Of a stretch of DNA of 64,000 nt, positions 58,703-64,000 are shown piece after piece. The stretch spans positions 1-64,000 of the forward strand of contig CAWFIB010000001.1 of assembly GCA_963815775.1 (NCBI GenBank), written 5' to 3'. Position 1 is the stretch's first letter, and each line of letters starts with the position of its first letter. The notes beneath the pieces were generated by a model. The model was given only the letters and a program-made list of their open reading frames with translations. It was not told the DNA's origin and ran no database searches. The stretch comes from CAVVDY01 sp963815775 (lineage in GTDB: Bacteria > Acidobacteriota > Terriglobia > Terriglobales > Acidobacteriaceae). Both the position numbers and the translations under genes were made by a program.

Positions 58703-60627
58703 GCGTGAGTAGGCTTCGACTCTGGCTGATGAAGCATGGTGCGGGCTTCCCAGAGTTCGGGGAAGAGACGCTTGCCGAGTGTAGTGCGGAGGTACGCGGA
58801 GCCTTCGCTGCCTCCCGTGCCGCGGCGCGCGCCGATGATGCGCTCGACCACTTGAATGTGGCGCAGGCGCCAGGCCACCACCAGCTCGTCAAATTCGGTC
58901 AGGCGCTCGCAGAGGTCGATCCAGTCGCGATAGTTGCGCTCGTCTTCATAGACGTTGCGGATGGCTTCGGCGCGTTGCTGAAAGCGCTCTTCTTCGGGGG
59001 CACCGGACGGCAGTGATGGAAGCTTGCCTATGGTCGCGAGGGCATCGAAGAAGGCATCGCGCAAGGAAGGTGCGTGCAGCCGCTGCTCGAGGCGGGCGTG
59101 GGCTTCGGGATCATGGGCGTGATGTTGGAGGAGCTTCTCATCTTTCAATCCGCAGAGAAATTCGATCTCGCGGAACTGCTCCGACTGGAAACCGCTGGCC
59201 GGCTCCAGCCTTTCGCGGAAGGCCATGAAGTGCGTCGGTAGCATGGTTTCGAGAATGGTGAACTGCGTCACCAGCACGCGCATGATCTCGGTGCAACGGC
59301 GGAGCAAGCGCGCGGCTTCATACACCTGGTCGCGCCATTGCCGCGAAGCGACATTGGAAAGGCTTTCGACGACCGCGTCCAGGTCGTGCAGCAATTCCTT
59401 GAACCACAACTCGTAGGTCTGGTGAATGATGATGAACAGCAACTCATCGTGCGTCGGCGGAGACGAAAGCTGGTGTTGCAGCCTCAGCAGATCGGGAACG
59501 CGCAGGTAGGAGCTATAGTTCAACAGGCCATCCGGGTGCGACGCAGCATTCCCATCCGCCCGGCCCATGGGACAGCCGGAGCTTTCCAAGGTTGCGGACG
59601 CTTGTGCCACAATGTCAGACTTAGCTTTGTCCCCACCAACTCCAAAGAACTCGGCGGCATTGCCGGCCAGCAGTTTCGCCTTGGCCTGCGAGGACAATTC
59701 GCTCTGGCGAATCAGGTCGCCAATGTGCTCCTCGCCAAGCGGGTAAGGATAGTCCGAGCCTAGCAATACGCGATCTTCGCCCATCACATCAACGAGAAGT
59801 TTCAAAGAGCGCTGATCGAAGACGGCGGAGTCAACGGCAAAGCGGTCCACGTAGTGTGCGGGCGGAAACTCAGCCCCGCCGCGCGCCAGGGGCTGATGTT
59901 CCCAGGCGTTTTGCATGCGGCCCAGCAGGAAAGCGAAGCTGCCACCGCCATGCGCGAAGCAAAGCCTCAATGATTTCGGCAGCCGGTCGAAGGCGCCGCT
60001 GAGGACCAAAGCCGCAACCGCAAGCTGGGTTTCGGCGGGCATGGCGACGGTCCAGGGCATCATGTACCTGGGCATGCGCTCCGGCGCCATCATGTCCCAG
60101 GGGTGCACGAGGACGGCAGCGCCTTCGTTGGCGCAGTGATGCAGGAAAGTCTCGATGCCGGGATCGTCAAGGTTCTTCGGCCCGACGTGATTGCCGATCT
60201 GCACACCGACATGCCCGGCCTTCATGCATCGTGTCAGCTCGGCACACGAGGCGTCGATGTCCTGAAGCGGAACCTGGCAGAGGGCCCGCAGCCGGCCGTT
60301 GCCATGGCTGCACAATTCCAGCGCAGCATCGTTAAAGATTTGCGCAACTTCCAGCGCCTGATCGGCGGGGCGGTGATAGGAAAACAACACTGGCGTCGCG
60401 GAGACAATCTGCAAATCGATGCCTTGCTGGTCCAACTCCTCAAGCCGAACCACCGGATTCCAGCAAGCCTGTTTTATGAGGCGGAACTCGCGGTTTCCCT
60501 GCATGACCATGCCTTCCCCGTTGCCGAGGTGCTTCAGCCATGGCCAGTCCGGAGTGCCGAAGCGCTCAGCGAGGTCGGGCCAGGATTGGGGAAAGAAATG
60601 GGAATGAATGTCGATTGTCCGCATCAA
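58699..60627 (-). CDS. Fused ACMS decarboxylase and tryptophan 2,3-dioxygenase
   Basis: 642 residues in one frame. Residues 1-332 are an amidohydrolase like aminocarboxymuconate-semialdehyde decarboxylase: metal ligands H8 and H10 (DIHSHFFPQSW), H175 (VLVHPWD), H226 (CFAHGGGSFAF) and D292 (LLGSDYPYPLGEEH). A linker of about 36 residues leads to tryptophan 2,3-dioxygenase at 369-642: YSSYLRVPDLLRLQ, the active-site H402 in FIIIHQTYELWFKELL, RLEPASGFQS, heme ligand H590 in WRLRHIQVVERIIG, and RRGTGGSEGSAYL. Both halves look complete and active. The fusion joins the first step and a late step of one pathway. haaO lies immediately upstream, with no gap, and kmo overlaps downstream. Confidence 0.93.
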   Translation of the reverse strand: MMRTIDIHSHFFPQSWPDLAERFGTPDWPWLKHLGNGEGMVMQGNREFRLIKQACWNPVVRLEELDQQGIDLQIVSATPVLFSYHRPADQALEVAQIFNDAALELCSHGNGRLRALCQVPLQDIDASCAELTRCMKAGHVGVQIGNHVGPKNLDDPGIETFLHHCANEGAAVLVHPWDMMAPERMPRYMMPWTVAMPAETQLAVAALVLSGAFDRLPKSLRLCFAHGGGSFAFLLGRMQNAWEHQPLARGGAEFPPAHYVDRFAVDSAVFDQRSLKLLVDVMGEDRVLLGSDYPYPLGEEHIGDLIRQSELSSQAKAKLLAGNAAEFFGVGGDKAKSDIVAQASATLESSGCPMGRADGNAASHPDGLLNYSSYLRVPDLLRLQHQLSSPPTHDELLFIIIHQTYELWFKELLHDLDAVVESLSNVASRQWRDQVYEAARLLRRCTEIMRVLVTQFTILETMLPTHFMAFRERLEPASGFQSEQFREIEFLCGLKDEKLLQHHAHDPEAHARLEQRLHAPSLRDAFFDALATIGKLPSLPSGAPEEERFQQRAEAIRNVYEDERNYRDWIDLCERLTEFDELVVAWRLRHIQVVERIIGARRGTGGSEGSAYLRTTLGKRLFPELWEARTMLHQPESKPTHA

Positions 60628-61158
60628 TCATGACCTCCCGGGGTGGACGGTGCCGCAAGTCTTACAACGTCGGAGTTCTTCGCTGCTGTAGAACCTGTCA
60701 AACAGCGGTGGCAGGTCTTTCACGATGCTCTTCAGCCGGACCTCGGCACGATGCACAAGGTTGTGACAGTTGGGGCAGTACCACTCGAAGGCATCAACGC
60801 TGCCTTCGGGACGCGGCATCTCGATGACCAGTCCGATGGTGTCGGCCTGGCGCTGTGGCGAGTGGCGCATGTGCTTGGGGAGAAGAAACACGTCACCCTC
60901 GCGGATGGGGATGTCTTTCGGCGGCTTGCCCGGCTCTTCCATGATGCGCAGGAAGATATCGCCCTTGAGCTGATAGAAAAATTCTTCGGTGGGATCGTCA
61001 TGATAGTCCCGGCGCTGGTTGGGCCCTCCAACCACCGTGACCATGAACTCGCCGTCCTCCCAAACCTGGGCATTGCCGACCGGCGGCTTGAGCTTGTCGC
61101 GATTCTCGTCGATCCACTTTTGCAAGTTGAACGCTCTTAGTGAGCTGATGGATGCCAT
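60628..61158 (-). CDS. nbaC: 3-hydroxyanthranilate 3,4-dioxygenase
   Basis: Ring-opening iron(II) cupin. 176 residues with H53 and E59 (RRDYHDDPTEEFFYQLKGD) and the His-rich LLPKHMRHSPQR supplying metal ligands. The C-terminal rubredoxin-like iron site, C128/C131 and C165/C168 (WYCPNCH, RRCKTCG), is the bacterial form. Product ACMS would be used by the adjacent decarboxylase. Operon position is immediately before the fusion gene. Confidence 0.96.
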   Translation of the reverse strand: MASISSLRAFNLQKWIDENRDKLKPPVGNAQVWEDGEFMVTVVGGPNQRRDYHDDPTEEFFYQLKGDIFLRIMEEPGKPPKDIPIREGDVFLLPKHMRHSPQRQADTIGLVIEMPRPEGSVDAFEWYCPNCHNLVHRAEVRLKSIVKDLPPLFDRFYSSEELRRCKTCGTVHPGRS

Positions 61159-61160
61159 CG

Positions 61161-61604
61161 TTATGATTCCTTCTGGTTAACTGGCTTGTAAGCGATCACT
61201 TTCATCTCGATAAGTAAGTGCGGATGCGGCAACTGGTGCACGGCCACAGTGGTCCGCGCCGGGCCATCGTGATCGAAGTATTCGCCGTAGACCTCGTTAT
61301 ATCCGGCGAAGTCGTTCATGTTCACCAGGAAGGTCGAGACTTCGGCGATGTCCTTCAAGCCCGCTTCGGCACTGGCCAGAATGTCGCGAATGTTCTCGAT
61401 CACGACGCGGGTTTGCGCGCGAATGTCGAGGTGCGTCGTGCCAAACTCATCCACGTCGGCTCCGGCGATGCCGTTGTCGGGGCGGCGCGAACTGGTGCCC
61501 GATACAAACAGGAAATCCCCCGCGCGCTTGAGGTGAGGGAATCGGCCGCGTGGCTTCGCCTTGCCCTCGACGACTGTGGCTTTCATTTCACTGCCCGTAG
61601 GCAC
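61161..61604 (-). CDS. 2-aminomuconate deaminase, RidA family
   Basis: 147 residues from a GTG at 61604 that has AGGAG seven bases upstream; a TTG at 61622 and an ATG at 61586 are alternatives. The RidA fold is clear: KRAGDFLFVSGTSSRRPDNG, AQTRVVIENIRDILASAEAG, VSTFLVNMNDFAGYNEVYGE, and ARTTVAVHQLPHPHLLIEMK. The place between aldehyde dehydrogenase and 3-hydroxyanthranilate dioxygenase genes matches nba/amn clusters, in which this family deaminates 2-aminomuconate to 4-oxalocrotonate. Confidence 0.88.
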   Translation of the reverse strand: MPTGSEMKATVVEGKAKPRGRFPHLKRAGDFLFVSGTSSRRPDNGIAGADVDEFGTTHLDIRAQTRVVIENIRDILASAEAGLKDIAEVSTFLVNMNDFAGYNEVYGEYFDHDGPARTTVAVHQLPHPHLLIEMKVIAYKPVNQKES

Positions 61605-61618
61605 TACTTCGCTCCTCT

Positions 61619-63127
61619 TCAAAGTCGAATGCAGATGTTATTGAGCTCGGAATAGAAATTCAGCGAGTGCGTCCCGCCTTCGCGTCCGATGCCGGAGAGC
61701 CCCACACCTCCGAAAGGCGTTCGCAGGTCGCGCAAGAACCAGCAATTCACCCAGGTGATGCCCACATTCATCTGCCGCGCTACGCGATGTGCCCGCTTCA
61801 GGTCGTTGGTCCAAACGGACGCCGCCAGACCGTACTCGGTGTCATTGGCCATGGCGACGGCTTCGTCTTCCGAGTCGAATGGCGCGATATGACATACCGG
61901 CCCGAAGATTTCTTCTTTCACGCAGGGCGACGATTCGGGCAGCCCGGTGAGGATCGTGGGCTGAACATAAAAGCCATTGTCGCGCGCATCTCCAAATTCG
62001 GGAACACCACCACCGGTGACGATGGCGGCGCCGACTTCCCGCGCCATGCGAAAGTACGATAGCACTTTTTCCCGGTGCGTTTTCGAGATCAGCGGTCCCA
62101 TATTCGTTGCCTTGTCGGCAGGCCACCCGATGGTAAGGCGATCCGCTTTCTCCTTCATCGCCGACACGAACCAGTCGAAGATGGAGCGCTCGACATAAAC
62201 CCGCTCGGCACACAAGCAGACCTGGCCGGTATTGAGAAACACGGCGTCGCTCATCTGCCGAATGGTCTCGTCGCGATCGCAATCGGCAAATACGATGGCG
62301 GCGTTCTTTCCGCCGAGTTCAAACGAGACCGGCTTCACCCCCGGCGCGCAGGCTTTCATGATGGCCGCGCCGGTGCGTGACTCGCCGGTGAAGGTAAGGG
62401 CGTCGATTCCGGGATGGCTTACCAGATGCTCGCCGGTCGAGCCTTCACCGAAGCCATGCACAAGGTTGAAGACACCGCTTGGCATACCGGCATCGCGCAT
62501 CACTTCGGCAAGCAGCGTGGCGCTCGCGGGCGTCTCTTCCGACGGCTTCACCACAACGGCGTTGCCGCAGGCCAGGGCCGGGGCCACCTTCCAGGTGAGC
62601 AACAGGACCGGGAGGTTCCACGGGGTGATGATGCCGACCACGCCAATCGGCTTGCGCACCGCATAGTTCAGCGCATGCTTGCCGTCGGGAGTTTCGGTCT
62701 CAAAGGCTTCCAACGAGGCGGTCTTGATTATGTCGGCGAAGACGCGAAAGTTCGCTGCGGCGCGAGGGACGTCAAGCCGGGACGCGAGCGCGATGGGTTT
62801 TCCCGTGTCAGCGGATTCCGCCCGGACAAATTCGTCGAACCGTGCTTCGATGCCATCCGCGATCTTGTAGAGGAGGGCTGCGCGTTGCCGCACTCCATAG
62901 CGGCCCCACTCGCTGTGGAGCGCCCTGCGGGCCGCGGTGACGGCCGCGTCGACAACTTCGGGGCCAGCCTCGGCCACACGAGCGATAAGAGTGCCGTCGG
63001 CGGGATTGATGTCGTCAAATTCCCGGCCGCCGGAGACAAATTGCCCATCTACAAAGTTGCTGAGTTTTGCCGTGGCTGTATTAACAAGGTTGGTTGCCAC
63101 TCTGTTACGCCATCCCCCTCTCTCCAT
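61619..63127 (-). CDS. 2-aminomuconic/2-hydroxymuconic semialdehyde dehydrogenase
   Basis: NAD-dependent aldehyde dehydrogenase of about 500 residues. Motifs: IGVVGIITPWNLPVLLLTWK, the catalytic Glu in VSFELGGKNAAIVF, the catalytic Cys in NTGQVCLCAERVYV, and EEIFGPVCHIAPFD. The subfamily resembles AmnC/NbaE, and the operon supports it. The start is uncertain: ATG 63148, ATG 63127 or GTG 63100, none with an ideal ribosome site. Oxidises the product of ACMS decarboxylation to 2-aminomuconate. Confidence 0.92.
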   Translation of the reverse strand: MERGGWRNRVATNLVNTATAKLSNFVDGQFVSGGREFDDINPADGTLIARVAEAGPEVVDAAVTAARRALHSEWGRYGVRQRAALLYKIADGIEARFDEFVRAESADTGKPIALASRLDVPRAAANFRVFADIIKTASLEAFETETPDGKHALNYAVRKPIGVVGIITPWNLPVLLLTWKVAPALACGNAVVVKPSEETPASATLLAEVMRDAGMPSGVFNLVHGFGEGSTGEHLVSHPGIDALTFTGESRTGAAIMKACAPGVKPVSFELGGKNAAIVFADCDRDETIRQMSDAVFLNTGQVCLCAERVYVERSIFDWFVSAMKEKADRLTIGWPADKATNMGPLISKTHREKVLSYFRMAREVGAAIVTGGGVPEFGDARDNGFYVQPTILTGLPESSPCVKEEIFGPVCHIAPFDSEDEAVAMANDTEYGLAASVWTNDLKRAHRVARQMNVGITWVNCWFLRDLRTPFGGVGLSGIGREGGTHSLNFYSELNNICIRL

Positions 63128-63235
63128 TATGCCCGGTTGGACGCACATGTGGGTATGGGCGGCCTCTCTGACACGGGGATACGGGATTTTTTTGCGTTTG
63201 CTGGTTCGGGCACGTTCGGAGGCAGCCCAGCGCTG

Positions 63236-64000
63236 CTAATATCCGATTGCAGTGCCGTCCAGTCGGGGATCAGAACCGCCGCATAGCGTGCCGTAAGTGG
63301 GATCGATGACAATGGCTTGCGCACTTCCCATAAAGCTGCGCATGAAGTCATGTGGCAGCAGCCAGTCGGCAGGCGGTTCCTCACCCGGAATTATCTTGTG
63401 CCCCAGCGCGGCCAGGCGGGCGATGACATCGGGCGCGAACGTCGATTCCACCGAGACGCGATTTCCGCCGAGCACGCGTACCCGGGACGCATCGATCGCT
63501 TCCTGCGGGTTCATCTTGCGATCGATCATGTTGACCAGGATCTGCACCTGTCCCTGGGGCTGCATATTGGCGCCCATGCAGCCAAAGCTCATATACAGGC
63601 GATCATCCTGGAAGACCATCGCCGGAAGAATGCTGTGGCGCGGGCGCTTCCCCGGCGCAATCTCATTGGGATGCCCCGCTTCGAGGGAGAATTCTGCCCC
63701 ACGATTGTGCAGGATGATTCCGGTGTCTCCTGCCACCATGCCCGAGCCAAAGATGTCGGAAATGCTGGTGATAAATGAGACCGCGTTCCGGTCTTTGTCG
63801 ACGACAGTGAAGTAGGTGGTATTTCCGTGAAGACTTCCGGCGGTCGGGGTTGGAATCGCCCGCTCCATTCGAATCAGCTTTCGCCGGGAATCGATGAACT
63901 CATCGGAGAGCAACTGGTCGACGTCGATCTGGGAGAAGTGCGGGTCGCCGATGTAGCGCTCGGCATCGGCAAAGCTGAGCTTAAGCGCCTCGATGGTCAG
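63236..64000 (-). CDS. ggt: Gamma-glutamyltransferase, C-terminal part (5' end outside window)
   Basis: The frame is open to base 64000, so the N-terminus is missing. The visible 254 residues contain the end of the large subunit and all of the small subunit, whose N-terminal catalytic Thr is in LHGNTTYFTVVDKDRNAVSF. Also present are GSGMVAGDTGIILHNRGAEF, GKRPRHSILPAMVF and SVESTFAPDVIARLAALGH. The enzyme cleaves or transfers gamma-glutamyl groups in the periplasm or outside. Relation to the kynurenine genes (88 or more bases downstream) is unclear; it may be an unrelated neighbour. Confidence 0.94.
   Translation of the reverse strand: MTIEALKLSFADAERYIGDPHFSQIDVDQLLSDEFIDSRRKLIRMERAIPTPTAGSLHGNTTYFTVVDKDRNAVSFITSISDIFGSGMVAGDTGIILHNRGAEFSLEAGHPNEIAPGKRPRHSILPAMVFQDDRLYMSFGCMGANMQPQGQVQILVNMIDRKMNPQEAIDASRVRVLGGNRVSVESTFAPDVIARLAALGHKIIPGEEPPADWLLPHDFMRSFMGSAQAIVIDPTYGTLCGGSDPRLDGTAIGY

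Overview
This window reads as a chromosomal segment of an Acidobacteriota (Terriglobia/Koribacter-like) bacterium. The evidence is an Oar-type TonB-dependent receptor with an N-terminal carboxypeptidase-regulatory domain, a membrane-anchored winged-helix regulator of a type common in that phylum, many secreted proteins with small beta-sandwich domains, and intergenic arrays of perfect hairpins (cccagcgct-tc-agcgctggg, ggggct-aa-agcccc) like those scattered through acidobacterial genomes. The taxonomic call is inference; there is no rRNA gene here.

Layout. 1-10.8 kb is housekeeping: the 3' end of lon, a YflT-like stress protein, a two-subunit 2-oxoacid:ferredoxin oxidoreductase (korA-korB), uvrB, and a minus-strand yceD-rpmF-plsX-fabD lipid/ribosome cluster. 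10.8-18.6 kb holds a YqeY protein, a decayed IS1595-type transposase, lipB, a sugar dehydrogenase lipoprotein, a receiver-PP2C phosphatase fusion, a HI0933-family flavoprotein and a two-gene ABC exporter. At 18.67 kb lies tRNA-Arg(TCT). Its 3' part is repeated as a perfect 48-bp direct repeat 1.8 kb downstream, and the two copies bracket only a darT-darG toxin-antitoxin pair, with no integrase: a minimal tRNA-anchored island.

20.6-31.5 kb contains secreted and membrane proteins (RNase T2, Ste24-like protease, a YeiH-type transporter behind a structured leader, a TPR protein) and a 1.4-kilo-residue G8-domain protein resembling animal CEMIP/TMEM2. 32.3-41 kb is a likely maltodextrin locus: secreted GH13 cyclomaltodextrinase, TonB receptor, membrane-bound regulator and MFS sugar transporter. 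41-47.9 kb is a complete group-3d type [NiFe]-hydrogenase operon (hoxE, hoxF, hoxU, hoxY, hoxH, maturation protease) in which HoxF is fused to a GltD/NfnB-type flavoprotein.

48.4-55.2 kb is an arginine operon (argR, argC, argB, argF, argG, argH and a short GNAT N-acetylglutamate synthase candidate) with a perfect palindromic ArgR-like operator in front of argR. 55.3-64 kb is a tryptophan-kynurenine catabolic cluster: formamidase-like hydrolase, kynureninase, kynurenine 3-monooxygenase, a fused ACMSD-tryptophan 2,3-dioxygenase, 3-hydroxyanthranilate dioxygenase, aminomuconate deaminase, aminomuconate-semialdehyde dehydrogenase, and a gamma-glutamyltransferase cut by the window edge. Together these enzymes could take tryptophan to oxalocrotonate.

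The most notable items are the integrase-less DarTG island in tRNA-Arg, the HoxF-NfnB-like fusion (possible electron bifurcation), the ACMSD-TDO fusion, the CEMIP/TMEM2-like protein, and the structured leader of the yeiH-like gene.
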